Assembly (NCBI GenBank): GCA_001899775.1
Contig: MKWN01000003.1
Span: 1 to 64,000, forward strand
Origin: Thiobacillus sp. 65-29
Lineage (GTDB): Bacteria > Pseudomonadota > Gammaproteobacteria > Burkholderiales > Thiobacillaceae
Reading direction: 5' to 3'
Length of the DNA: 64,000 nt
This document shows positions 56,587-64,000 of the stretch, piece by piece; position 1 is the first letter of the stretch, and each line of letters begins with the position of its first letter. Both the position numbers and the translations under genes were made by a program. A model generated the notes under the pieces. The model searched no databases. It was given only the letters and a program-made list of their open reading frames with translations, and had not been told where the DNA came from.

Positions 56587-58568
56587 CCCTGCTCGCCGCA
56601 CTCAACCCGCCGCAGCGCGAAGCCGCGAAATACCTCGACGGCCCCTTGCTGGTGCTGGCCGGCGCCGGCTCGGGCAAGACGCGCGTCATCACCCACAAGA
56701 TCGCCTATTTAATTGGGGAATGCGGCTACAAGCCCGGCTCGATCGCCGCCATCACCTTCACCAACAAGGCCGCACGCGAGATGGCCGAGCGCGCCGCCAA
56801 GCTGACCTCAAACGTCAACACCAAGGGTCTCATCGTCACCACCTTCCACTCGATGGGATTGCGGATGCTGCGTGAGGACGCCAGGTTCGCCGAGCTGAAA
56901 CCGGCCTTCTCCATTCTCGATTCCGCCGACGCCGCCGGCATCGTCTCGGAAATCCTCAAGACCACCGACAAGCAGGAAATCCGCCGCGCGGTCTCGCGCA
57001 TCTCGTTGTGGAAGAACGAACTGAAGTCACCTGCCGCCGCGCTTGCTGCGGCCGAGGACGACAACGCGCGCGTCTATGCCAAAATCTACGACCGCTATGA
57101 CGCCACCCTGCGCGCCTACCAGGCGGTCGATTTCGACGACCTGATCCGTCTGCCGGCGGAACTGCTGGACGCCCATGCCGCGCTGCGTGAGAAGTGGCAG
57201 AACCGCCTGCGCCACATCCTCGTCGACGAATACCAGGACACCAACGTCGCGCAATATCGTCTGCTGCAGAAGCTCACCGGCGTGCGCGCCGCGTTCACCG
57301 CAGTGGGTGACGACGATCAGGCGATCTACGGCTGGCGCGGCGCCTCGGCCGACAACCTGCGCCAGTTGCGCGACGACTACCCGCACCTGCACGTGGTCAA
57401 GCTGGAGCAGAATTACCGCTCGACGGTGCGCATCCTCAAGGCCGCCAACGCCCTCATCGCCAACAATCCCAAGCTGTTCGAGAAGCGCCTGTGGAGCGAG
57501 CTTGGCGTCGGCGACCCGATCCAGGTGCTGCCTGCCGCGCGCGACGACGAGCACGAGGCCGAGTCGGTGGTCATGCGCCTGCTCTCGCACAAGTTCCAGC
57601 ACCGCACCCGCTGGCGCGACTACGCCATCCTCTATCGCGGCAACTACCAGGCGCGCGTGTTCGAGCAGGCGCTGAGGAACGAGAAAGTGCCCTATCAGCT
57701 CTCCGGCGGGCAGTCGTTTTTCGACCGGACGGAGATCAAGGACGTCATCGCCTATCTGCGCCTGATCGCCAACGGCGACGACGATCCCGCCTTCATCCGC
57801 GCGGTCACCACACCGAAGCGCGGCATCGGCGCAGCGACGTTGGAAAAACTCGGCCAGGTCGCCGCCACGCTGCACGTCAGCCTGTTCGAGGCGGTATTCT
57901 CCGCCGCGGCCACGGCGCAGATCGGCGAGCGCCAGCTCGCGCCGCTCACCGAGTTCTGCCACTTCATCAACCGCTTCGAGGCGCGCGTGACGCGCGAACC
58001 CGCAGGCGAAGTGCTGAACGACCTGTTGCAGGCCATCGGCTACGAGGCGTACCTGTTCGACCAGGACGACGAACGCGCGGCGCAGACGCGCTGGAACAAC
58101 GTGCTCGAATTCGCCGCGTGGATCGCGAAGAAAGGCGAGGAAGACGAAAAGAACCTGTTGCAGCTCACCCAGACCATCGCGCTCATCACCCTGCTCGAAG
58201 GCCGCGAGGACGAGGAGCCCGACGCCGTACGCCTGTCCACCCTGCACGCCGCGAAGGGCCTCGAATTCGGCCATGTGTTCCTGGTCGGCGTCGAGGAGAA
58301 CATCCTGCCGCACCGCGACGCGGTCGACGAAGGCCGGCTGGAGGAAGAACGGCGCCTGATGTACGTCGGCGTCACCCGCGCGCAGAGATCGCTCACCCTG
58401 TCGCACTGCGCACGCCGCAAGCGCGCGCGTGAAACCGTCGCCTGCGAGCCGTCGCGCTTCATCGACGAACTCGGCGACGACGTACGCCAGCCGGCGCAAC
58501 CCGGCGACGCCGAAGCGAAGGCGCAAGGCAGCGACCGGCTGGCGGCGCTGAAGGCGATGCTGGGATAG
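56583..58568 (+). CDS. rep: ATP-dependent DNA helicase Rep
   Basis: 661 aa SF1A 3'-5' helicase. Motif I AGAGSGKTR, Ia TFTNKAAREM, II VDEYQDTN, III GDDDQAIYGWRGA, IV NYRST, V LSTLHAAKGLEF, VI YVGVTRAQ. Length and order match Rep rather than UvrD. Start ATG 56583 overlaps the glutaredoxin-like gene. A mobile element lies 20 bp after the stop. Confidence 0.93.
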   Translation: MTLLAALNPPQREAAKYLDGPLLVLAGAGSGKTRVITHKIAYLIGECGYKPGSIAAITFTNKAAREMAERAAKLTSNVNTKGLIVTTFHSMGLRMLREDARFAELKPAFSILDSADAAGIVSEILKTTDKQEIRRAVSRISLWKNELKSPAAALAAAEDDNARVYAKIYDRYDATLRAYQAVDFDDLIRLPAELLDAHAALREKWQNRLRHILVDEYQDTNVAQYRLLQKLTGVRAAFTAVGDDDQAIYGWRGASADNLRQLRDDYPHLHVVKLEQNYRSTVRILKAANALIANNPKLFEKRLWSELGVGDPIQVLPAARDDEHEAESVVMRLLSHKFQHRTRWRDYAILYRGNYQARVFEQALRNEKVPYQLSGGQSFFDRTEIKDVIAYLRLIANGDDDPAFIRAVTTPKRGIGAATLEKLGQVAATLHVSLFEAVFSAAATAQIGERQLAPLTEFCHFINRFEARVTREPAGEVLNDLLQAIGYEAYLFDQDDERAAQTRWNNVLEFAAWIAKKGEEDEKNLLQLTQTIALITLLEGREDEEPDAVRLSTLHAAKGLEFGHVFLVGVEENILPHRDAVDEGRLEEERRLMYVGVTRAQRSLTLSHCARRKRARETVACEPSRFIDELGDDVRQPAQPGDAEAKAQGSDRLAALKAMLG

Positions 58569-58588
58569 CAGGTCCCACGCAAAGTGAT

Positions 58589-58822
58589 CCTAAAAACCGC
58601 AGTTGACCGCTCCATCCCCTTGCGAACATCGCATGAACACTGAACCTTCAGGCTTCATTCGCCTTCACCTGTTGGGTGAGACCGCTACGCACCCGCTGGC
58701 ACGCCTGCTCACGCGCCTGCCTTTGTCGCGCCTCCTTGCAGGCCCCGGCCTGCGGCGTCGTTGCTTCGCGGCAGCCACGCGATCAGACGTACCATCGGGT
58801 GCGTCCAACTGCGGTTTCTAGG
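58589..58822 (-). mobile_element. MITE-like element, copy 2
   Basis: 234 bp, inverted relative to copies 1 and 3. Ends CCTAAAAACCGCAGTTG and, at the right, CAACTGCGGTTTCTAGG (one substitution). Flanks GTGAT (58584-58588) and ATGAT (58823-58827): a 5-bp target duplication with one difference. It occupies most of the 323-bp gap between rep and the DUF3617 gene; no coding is expected. Confidence 0.88.
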
Positions 58823-58891
58823 ATGATGGACAAGCCGCACGCGAACTGGAAACATCGGCGCGTGTCCGTGTCCACCCACAAGGAGCCCTTC

Positions 58892-59443
58892 GTGAAAAAA
58901 ATCCTCTCCATCCTCGTTCTCGGTTTTTTCGCGACCCCCGCGCCGGCCGCCGACATGAAACCCGGCCTGTGGGAAATCAAGACCCTCAGGCAGGTTGTCG
59001 ACGGTCAGGACATCCACGCGCAGATGCAGGCCATGCAGAAGCAGCTGGCGGCGCTGCCCGCAGCGCAGCGCAAGCAGATGGAGGCGATGATGGCGGGCCA
59101 GGGGGTCGGCATGAGCGACAGCGGCGCGGTGCGCATCTGCATCAGCGAGGAAGCGGCGCGCCGCAACGCGCCGGTGATCGACCCCAAGGGCGAGTGCCAG
59201 CCCAGGATGCTCACGCGCAGCGGCAACACCGTGCGCTTCGAGATCGACTGCACGATGGACGGGCGCCGCACCCAGGGCAAGGGTGAAAGCACCTTCTCCG
59301 GCGACAGCGTGCACTCGCGCATGGACATGACGACGACGGGTCCCGACGGTCACCACAGCATGCAGACGGAATCGCGGATGACCTATCTCGGCCCCGATTG
59401 CAAGGGACTCGCGCCGCTGGGAGGCAAGGCGAAAGCCAGGTGA
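58892..59443 (+). CDS. Exported DUF3617-family protein
   Basis: 183 aa from GTG 58892 (AGGAG 6 bp upstream; VKKILSILVLGFF signal, cleaved after PAPAA). The mature part begins DMKPGLWEI, the hallmark of DUF3617; it has an Met/Gln-rich stretch (HAQMQAMQKQLAALP) and four Cys in the C-terminal half. Function unknown; periplasmic. The longer frame to 58676 starts inside the mobile element. Convergent with the CBS gene 12 bp away. Confidence 0.85.
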   Translation: MKKILSILVLGFFATPAPAADMKPGLWEIKTLRQVVDGQDIHAQMQAMQKQLAALPAAQRKQMEAMMAGQGVGMSDSGAVRICISEEAARRNAPVIDPKGECQPRMLTRSGNTVRFEIDCTMDGRRTQGKGESTFSGDSVHSRMDMTTTGPDGHHSMQTESRMTYLGPDCKGLAPLGGKAKAR

Positions 59444-59455
59444 GGCCAGTGTGCC

Positions 59456-59857
59456 TCAGAACTGGCACAGGCCACCGAACACCAGATTGGCGAGGCTGAC
59501 GATACCCATCACCTTGCCCGTCTCGATCACCGGCGCGCGGCTGAGGTCGAAGCGGGTGAACAGTCGCGCGCAATAGCGGATGTCCATCTGCGGCGGCACG
59601 GCGAGCACCGGCTTGGCGCTGATCTCGTAGACGTTGACCCGTTCCGGCGCACGATCCTTGCCCAATACCTGGCGCGCGATGTCGGACGCGAGCAGGAGGC
59701 CGTACTCGTCATCGGCATGGCGCTTGTCGACGATCAGGCATTCGGCCTCGTGCTGGCACATCAGCGCCAGCGCCTCGCTCACCATGGCCATGCCGTCGAT
59801 GGTATGAAAGCGGGGGTTCATCACTTCGCCAACCCGCACGATCCTGGGTGCACTCAT
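59456..59857 (-). CDS. CBS-domain pair protein
   Basis: 133 aa, two CBS motifs in tandem (VGEVMNPRFHTIDGM and VLAVPPQMDIRYCARLF...GIVSLANLV). Small adenosine-ligand sensor type. Its start overlaps the PII-like gene stop by 4 bp, so it is the last gene of the DUF1538 operon and probably gates that membrane system. Confidence 0.88.
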   Translation of the reverse strand: MSAPRIVRVGEVMNPRFHTIDGMAMVSEALALMCQHEAECLIVDKRHADDEYGLLLASDIARQVLGKDRAPERVNVYEISAKPVLAVPPQMDIRYCARLFTRFDLSRAPVIETGKVMGIVSLANLVFGGLCQF

Positions 59858-60204
59858 AGCTTGTCCTCCACCACCGGGTTCAGTTGCCGCATCTGCTGGG
59901 CGAGACCGATCGCGTCCTCCACATCGAGCTGAAAGGCGATGCCGGTTCCCGGCGTGCCGTCGAATTCACCGATCTCGGCGATCCGTTCCAGAATGGCGCG
60001 CGCCAGATGCTCTTCAACGAGGAACAGCACCATGTCGCGCTGCGCTTCCACCGCGAGACCAAAAAAAGTGCGCGCCGGCCTGGCGCCTTCACCGCGCGCC
60101 TGACTGACCACGGTGGCACCCGTGGCGCCCGCGGCGCGCGCCGCGCGGATCACCGCGTCGGTCTTGTCATCATCCACCAGGGCGATCAGCAGCTTGAAAT
60201 GCAT
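59854..60204 (-). CDS. PII-like regulatory protein (divergent)
   Basis: 116 aa from ATG 60204 with AAGGAGG. PII fold (MHFKLLIALVDDDKTDAVIR, VVSQARGEG, then FLVEEHLARAILERI). The T-loop is short and has no tyrosine for uridylylation, and the C-terminal ATP-site residues of GlnB are not obvious; it belongs to the PII-like group that works with one membrane partner. Here that partner should be the DUF1538 pair. Confidence 0.82.
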   Translation of the reverse strand: MHFKLLIALVDDDKTDAVIRAARAAGATGATVVSQARGEGARPARTFFGLAVEAQRDMVLFLVEEHLARAILERIAEIGEFDGTPGTGIAFQLDVEDAIGLAQQMRQLNPVVEDKL

Positions 60205-60214
60205 GTTGCCTCCT

Positions 60215-60952
60215 TCATGAAATTTCGCCACGTCGTGCGCGCCACGCCGCCAGTTGCGCGTAACCCATCACGGTGAGCGCAGGACCCGCGGCGGTGACGG
60301 CGAGCAGGCCGAAGCCGTCCGCAGCGCCGCCACCCTCCAGACGGTTCGCCACACCAAGCCCCACCGCCACCAAGAGCGGCGCGGTGACCGTGGAGATGGT
60401 CACCACGCCGGCATCCAGTGCCAGATTGATCACCCGGCGCGGGGTCGCGCGCGCCTGCAGATATAGGACGACGAACAGCGTGGCGAGCAGCGGAAACAAG
60501 GGCACGCCGAGCCGCATGCGCAGCAGGCCGAGGCAGGCGCCCAGACCGATACCGCTGGCCACGGCGACGCGCAGCCCCCAGGGCCGGATCGCGCCCGCAG
60601 ACAACTGCGCGGCACGGTGCGCCACCGCCGTCAGCACCGGCTCGGCGAGCGCCGCCGCGAAGCCGAGTACGCCAAGAAACAGGTAAAGCCGCGCCACGCC
60701 CGTTCCGGGCGTCTCGCCTGCGGCAGCCGTCAGCGTACCCGCCACCTCGCCGCCGAGCGGAAACACCAGGGTTTCCAGACCATACAACACCAGGGCCAGA
60801 CCCGGCACCAGCATGCAAAGACCAATGAGCACACGCGCCGGCCGGCGCAGCGGGCGGCGCAGCAGCGCACCCTGAAACACTGCGAGCACCACGGCGATCG
60901 GCAGCAGGTCGCGCAGCACGGCCAGCAGCACGCGTGCGGCGTGGGCAATCAT
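60215..60952 (-). CDS. DUF1538 membrane protein (second of pair)
   Basis: 245 aa, about six to seven membrane helices: GLETLVFPLGGEVAGTL, then small-residue helices, ending TAAGPALTVMGYAQL. Begins at ATG 60952 (MIAHAARVLLAVLRDLLPI), directly at the edge of the mobile element; longer frames start inside it. Without the element, its ATG overlapped the stop of the first DUF1538 gene by 4 bp. In many bacteria two DUF1538 units are fused in one protein. Transport function suspected, substrate unknown. Confidence 0.85.
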   Translation of the reverse strand: MIAHAARVLLAVLRDLLPIAVVLAVFQGALLRRPLRRPARVLIGLCMLVPGLALVLYGLETLVFPLGGEVAGTLTAAAGETPGTGVARLYLFLGVLGFAAALAEPVLTAVAHRAAQLSAGAIRPWGLRVAVASGIGLGACLGLLRMRLGVPLFPLLATLFVVLYLQARATPRRVINLALDAGVVTISTVTAPLLVAVGLGVANRLEGGGAADGFGLLAVTAAGPALTVMGYAQLAAWRARRGEIS

Positions 60953-61186
60953 CCTAAAAACCGCAGTTGGACGCGCCCGATGGTGCGTCGGATCGCGTGC
61001 CTGCCGCGAAGCAACGACGCCGCAGGCCGGGGCCTGCAAGGAGGCGCGACAAAGGCAGGTGCGTGAGCCGGCGTGCCAGCGGGTGCGTAGCGGTCTCACC
61101 CAACAGGTGGCGGGGAACAAAGCCTGAAAATTCACCGTTCATACGATGTCCGTAAGAGAATGGAGCGGTCAACTGCGGTTTTTAGG
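60953..61186 (+). mobile_element. MITE-like element, copy 3
   Basis: 234 bp with perfect ends CCTAAAAACCGCAGTTG / CAACTGCGGTTTTTAGG and perfect 5-bp target duplication ATCAT (60948-60952 and 61187-61191). Inserted exactly in the ATGA overlap between two operon genes; the duplication supplies each gene with its own copy of the shared bases, so neither is damaged. Confidence 0.9.
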
Positions 61187-61187
61187 A

Positions 61188-61913
61188 TCATCGCATCCAG
61201 CCCCACAGCAATACGCACAGGGGCGGCACGAGCAAGGCAGGAGCGGCCATACCGAAGCCGTCGGCCAGCGCCGAACGGCGCCCCAGGCTGCCGGCCAGGC
61301 CAATGCCCAGAGCCACGACCACCGGCACCGCAAGCGTGGACATGGCGGAGATCCCCATGTCGAAGGCCAACGTGGCAACCGGCGCGGGCACCATTTGCGA
61401 AAGCGGCAGCAGGGGCAGCAACAGCCCCACCAGCAGGCGCGGCAGGGACCAGCCGCGCACGATGCGCAGGATGCCCAGCGCCACGCCAAGCGCGATGCCC
61501 GACGCCGTCGCCAGCCGCAGCCCCCAGGCGAAGGCCGCGGCCTCGGCTTCCTGAATGTGTGCCTGCGCCACCGCGCTGCGCGCCGCCTGGCCGGCCACCG
61601 CCGCCAGCGCCGGTTCCGCGACCGTGGCGCCAAAACCCAGCGTCAAGCCGAAAGCCAGCAGTCCGCGCAGACTGCCCTTGCTGACGAAGTCATGGGCGAT
61701 GCCTTCGGCGAGCGGAAACAGGGTGAGTTCGAGACCCTTGACCACCAGGGTGAGGCCCAGCACGAGCACCACACCGCCGTACAGCAGTTCGCCCGGCGCC
61801 GGCAACGCCGCACCGAAGGCGAACGAAAAGCCGAGCAGCACCGCAGCCAGCGGCGTCAGCGTCAGCGCACTTTCGGCGAGGGTGTTCAGCGATTTCCTCA
61901 GCAGTTGCGACAT
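61188..61913 (-). CDS. DUF1538 membrane protein (first of pair)
   Basis: 241 aa, about seven helices, related to the gene at 60215 (GLELTLFPLAEGIAHDFVSKG here matches the GLETLVFPLGGEVAG region there) and ending LVPPLCVLLWGWMR. Start ATG 61913 overlaps the rtcA 3' end by 16 bp. Stop TGA 61188-61190 is in the target duplication of the mobile element. Confidence 0.85.
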   Translation of the reverse strand: MSQLLRKSLNTLAESALTLTPLAAVLLGFSFAFGAALPAPGELLYGGVVLVLGLTLVVKGLELTLFPLAEGIAHDFVSKGSLRGLLAFGLTLGFGATVAEPALAAVAGQAARSAVAQAHIQEAEAAAFAWGLRLATASGIALGVALGILRIVRGWSLPRLLVGLLLPLLPLSQMVPAPVATLAFDMGISAMSTLAVPVVVALGIGLAGSLGRRSALADGFGMAAPALLVPPLCVLLWGWMR

Positions 61914-62965
61914 GCCCCGATCTCGTTATTGCGGGGAAGAACCGTCACGCGGTCCAGCCCTTGTCCGTGCGACACGTCGAACCCGACCGGCAGAAACTGT
62001 CCCGTCACCCAGATCGCGGTCCGCGCGTGCAGGCTTAGTTCGCGCACGGTAAAGCGGGAAACGCCTTCAGCCTGGGCCAGATAGACGAGCAGTTGATCGG
62101 CGGCATGAACATCCAGCGCCGCACCGCTCCGCACTTCCGCACGCAAGGCCGCGGCCGCCGCCTCGCCCAGGCGCTCGGCCGGCACGCCACGCTCGGCCAC
62201 GGTGGTGGCCCCAAGCAAGCTGTGTTCGGTCTCCGCCACCAGCGTCAGCGCGCCACCCGTGCCGCAGGCCTCAGGTTCCTCCACGACCCGCGCTTCGATG
62301 GCCACCGGGCCGAAATCAGCGAGGGCAGCACGGGCGCTGGCGGCCATGCGCTGCGGGATGTGCAGCGGCAGGCGGGCGACGTGGGCCATGCCGCGGATGT
62401 CACGCAGGCATCCTGCGGTATCGAGCATCAGGGGTTTCAGGTGGCGGCACGGCGCGAGCGTCAGACATATCTCGCCGCCACCACGTGGGTAGTAGCCGTG
62501 GCGCACCGACTCGATCTGCACCTCGACACCCAGGCGCGCGAGCCAGGGCAGAAAGACCCGCTGCACGTAGTCCCACGTCGGCGCGCCCTTGACGTCGGTG
62601 CCGCCAGTTACAGCGAACCGACAGGGCACATCGGCGTGCAGCGCAACCGGCAGCACCGCCTGCAACACCAGCGCAATGCTGCCGGCCGTACCGACCTCGA
62701 AACGGTAGTCGCCGCCACGGATGGACCCCGGCCGGAAGCGGATCTCGCGGGCGCCCGGTTCGGCACCACTGAGTTCACCGCTGCTGAGTGTCGCCACCGC
62801 CTTGAGCGCGGCGAGGTGCTGCGCCATCAGGCCCGGCCTGGCGCGCCCGGCTCGGATGTTGGTCAGGTGCAGCGTCCGGCCGGTGATCGCTGCCAAGGCC
62901 ACCGCCATGCGCGCGAGTTGGCCGCCACCCTCGCCGTGGCTGCCATCGATACAGATCGAACTCAT
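61898..62965 (-). CDS. rtcA: RNA 3'-terminal phosphate cyclase
   Basis: 355 aa; converts RNA 3'-phosphate to 2',3'-cyclic phosphate through an AMP-histidine intermediate. IDGSHGEGGGQLARMA at the start, HLTNIRAGRARPGL, and catalytic His in DVHAADQLLVYLA. ATG 62965; the frame upstream belongs to the lysE region. No rtcB is seen here, and the gene sits in a membrane-protein operon instead of an RtcR-controlled one. Confidence 0.93.
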   Translation of the reverse strand: MSSICIDGSHGEGGGQLARMAVALAAITGRTLHLTNIRAGRARPGLMAQHLAALKAVATLSSGELSGAEPGAREIRFRPGSIRGGDYRFEVGTAGSIALVLQAVLPVALHADVPCRFAVTGGTDVKGAPTWDYVQRVFLPWLARLGVEVQIESVRHGYYPRGGGEICLTLAPCRHLKPLMLDTAGCLRDIRGMAHVARLPLHIPQRMAASARAALADFGPVAIEARVVEEPEACGTGGALTLVAETEHSLLGATTVAERGVPAERLGEAAAAALRAEVRSGAALDVHAADQLLVYLAQAEGVSRFTVRELSLHARTAIWVTGQFLPVGFDVSHGQGLDRVTVLPRNNEIGACRNC

Positions 62966-62988
62966 GCGAGACTGCGCGCCTGCAGGCG

Positions 62989-63600
62989 TCACATGCGCAA
63001 GGGCAATGCCACGCCAATGACCGCAAACACCCCGCCGCACACCCGGTTGAATCGCCTGCCAACCCGGGTCAGCCACGGGCGAACGCGGTTTGCCGCACTG
63101 GCCAGCGCATACTCGGCAACAATCTCGATGACCACGAAACTTGCCGCCATGATCGTGAACTGGATCACCAGGCTTCGGCCAGGATCGATGAACTGCGGCA
63201 GGAACGCGCTGAAGAACAGGAGGCCCTTCGGATTCGTGGCCGCAGACAGGGCGCCCTGACGAAACAGCGACCCGGGTCTCGCCTGGGACGACCCGCCGTT
63301 CAGTTCGACCGCCAGCGGCGGCGAGCGCCAGACCTGTACGCCAAGCCAGACGAGGTACGCGCCACCAATCCACTTCAAGGCGCCGAGCCAGCCGGCGGAC
63401 GATTTGATCAGCGCGCCGATGCCGAACACCGACAGGGCGATGATGAAGACGAAGCCCAGCGCGCCGCCAGAGATGGTGAACAGCGTCTTGCGCCGGCCAT
63501 GCAATGCACCATGCGTGAGGGCAAGCAGCCCGTTCGGGCCGGGTGACAGCGACAGGCCCACCGAAGCGGCAAGATAGAAGAGCCAGGTGTCGAACTGCAT
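62989..63600 (-). CDS. LysE-family amino acid exporter
   Basis: 203 aa, about six membrane helices, typical SLSPGPNGLLALTHG motif (residues 16-30), GGAYLVWLGVQVWRS and LSAATNPKGLLFFSAFLPQF. ATG 63600 with GGAGGA. 23 bp before rtcA, so probably the first gene of the minus-strand run. Confidence 0.9.
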   Translation of the reverse strand: MQFDTWLFYLAASVGLSLSPGPNGLLALTHGALHGRRKTLFTISGGALGFVFIIALSVFGIGALIKSSAGWLGALKWIGGAYLVWLGVQVWRSPPLAVELNGGSSQARPGSLFRQGALSAATNPKGLLFFSAFLPQFIDPGRSLVIQFTIMAASFVVIEIVAEYALASAANRVRPWLTRVGRRFNRVCGGVFAVIGVALPLRM

Positions 63601-63635
63601 CAATGTTCCTCCGTGCCGCCCGCCCCATGGACCCG

Positions 63636-63681
63636 AATTACCCAACAGACCATAGGCCGGGCTTCAGTCCGGCATGTCGAT
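63636..63681. repeat. Family A palindrome, truncated copy 3
   Basis: ATTACCCAACAGACCATAG, CCGGGCTTCAGTCCGGCATG and the TCG that follows match the left half of the copy at 52859; the right arm is missing. Lies in the 206-bp gap 63601-63806, where nothing else is apparent. Confidence 0.6.
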
Positions 63682-63806
63682 ATCGTCCGGATCGCGACGA
63701 CGGGATGGACCCGCGTTGTGCCGACAGGTCGGCACTCGACGGTCAGCCGGCCACCTCGCGCCACCCGCGAAGAAGTCCCAACGGACCGGCCGCCCCGGCT
63801 TTGCCG

Positions 63807-64000
63807 TCACTCGGCGCGCGGTGTCGACACGCGTCCGCTGCGAACGATCTCAATCAACGCATTCAAGGCGTCGCTGGCCGTGAAGATACCGATAAACCGG
63901 CCGTTGTCATCGTTGACGATCACGCTGCCGACCTTCTGTTCGGACATCGCGTACGCCACGTCGTCCAGCGGCATCGTGGCACTCACCGTCAGCGGGTCGG
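63807..64000 (-). CDS. CBS-domain protein, C-terminal part (5' end beyond window)
   Basis: 63 codons, ending STPRAE-stop. One CBS motif is clear: DPLTVSATMPLDDVAYAM, SVIVNDDNGRFIGIFTASD, then ALNALIEIVRSG. Unlike the CBS protein at 59456; the N-terminal part is outside the window. Confidence 0.75.
   Translation of the reverse strand, partial: DPLTVSATMPLDDVAYAMSEQKVGSVIVNDDNGRFIGIFTASDALNALIEIVRSGRVSTPRAE

Noticed and set aside
58676-58891. N-terminal extension of the DUF3617 protein
   Set aside because: Encoded by the mobile element; GTG 58892 has a good ribosome-binding site and signal peptide.
61898-63628. 576-codon frame suggesting a longer RtcA
   Set aside because: The N-terminal extension reads through the lysE gene in another frame; RtcA starts cleanly at 62965.

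Overview
The window is GC-rich chromosomal DNA from a betaproteobacterium. This is inferred from gene content and order: pilMNOPQ-aroK divergent from a class A PBP1A, accB-accC-prmA-DUF3426, engB next to a cytochrome c4, split gcvPA/gcvPB, and a PEP-CTERM/exosortase regulatory set. It looks like a free-living, probably lithotrophic or environmental species. No rRNA, tRNA, phage, autonomous transposase or CRISPR array was seen.

Layout. 1-5557 (minus): aroK (cut by the window edge) and pilQ-P-O-N-M. 5746-8684: PBP1A and a small conserved gene. 8755-19263: a PEP-CTERM-type block with an exopolysaccharide sugar transferase, the sensor kinase PrsK, the sigma-54 activator PrsR and two tandem PrsT-like TPR lipoproteins. 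19486-25146: a MacB/Lol-type transport set spread over both strands (two permeases, ATPase, LolA-like carrier, DUF1302 outer-membrane barrel). 26156-32202 (minus): a PEP-CTERM protein, then a five-gene operon coding for a FeeM-like N-acyltransferase, ThiF-like E1, nitroreductase, glycosyltransferase and PIG-L deacetylase. 32307-36702: hemB, a candidate small RNA, engB, cytochrome c4, DUF302 protein and a methionine-rich repeat protein. 36800-41377: aroQ-accB-accC-prmA-DUF3426. 41698-42399: second PEP-CTERM protein. 42778-49666: an unidentified gene, then the glycine cleavage operon with a tandem glycine riboswitch and an embedded tpx. 49669-58568: dgkA, FimV-like protein, PfkB kinase, glycine-zipper lipoprotein, olsB-olsA, apaH, glutaredoxin-like protein and rep. 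58892-64000: DUF3617 protein and a minus-strand run lysE-rtcA-DUF1538-DUF1538-PII-CBS, with a second CBS gene at the edge.

Themes. (1) Both PEP-CTERM genes carry a sigma-54 promoter and, about 85 bp upstream of it, the same 21-bp box, which fits control by the PrsK/PrsR pair encoded here. (2) A 233-234 bp non-autonomous element occurs three times with 17-bp terminal inverted repeats and 5-bp target duplications. One copy has separated the first ABC permease from its original start codon; another sits exactly in a 4-bp stop/start overlap between two operon genes. (3) Palindromic repeats of several unrelated families fill operon-internal spacers, including all three spacers from gcvT to tpx. 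(4) A second, solitary glycine aptamer lies on the far side of the unidentified gene from the gcvT riboswitch and has no gene to control on its strand.

Start sites were chosen from ribosome-binding sites, signal peptides and overlaps; many differ from the longest open frame.
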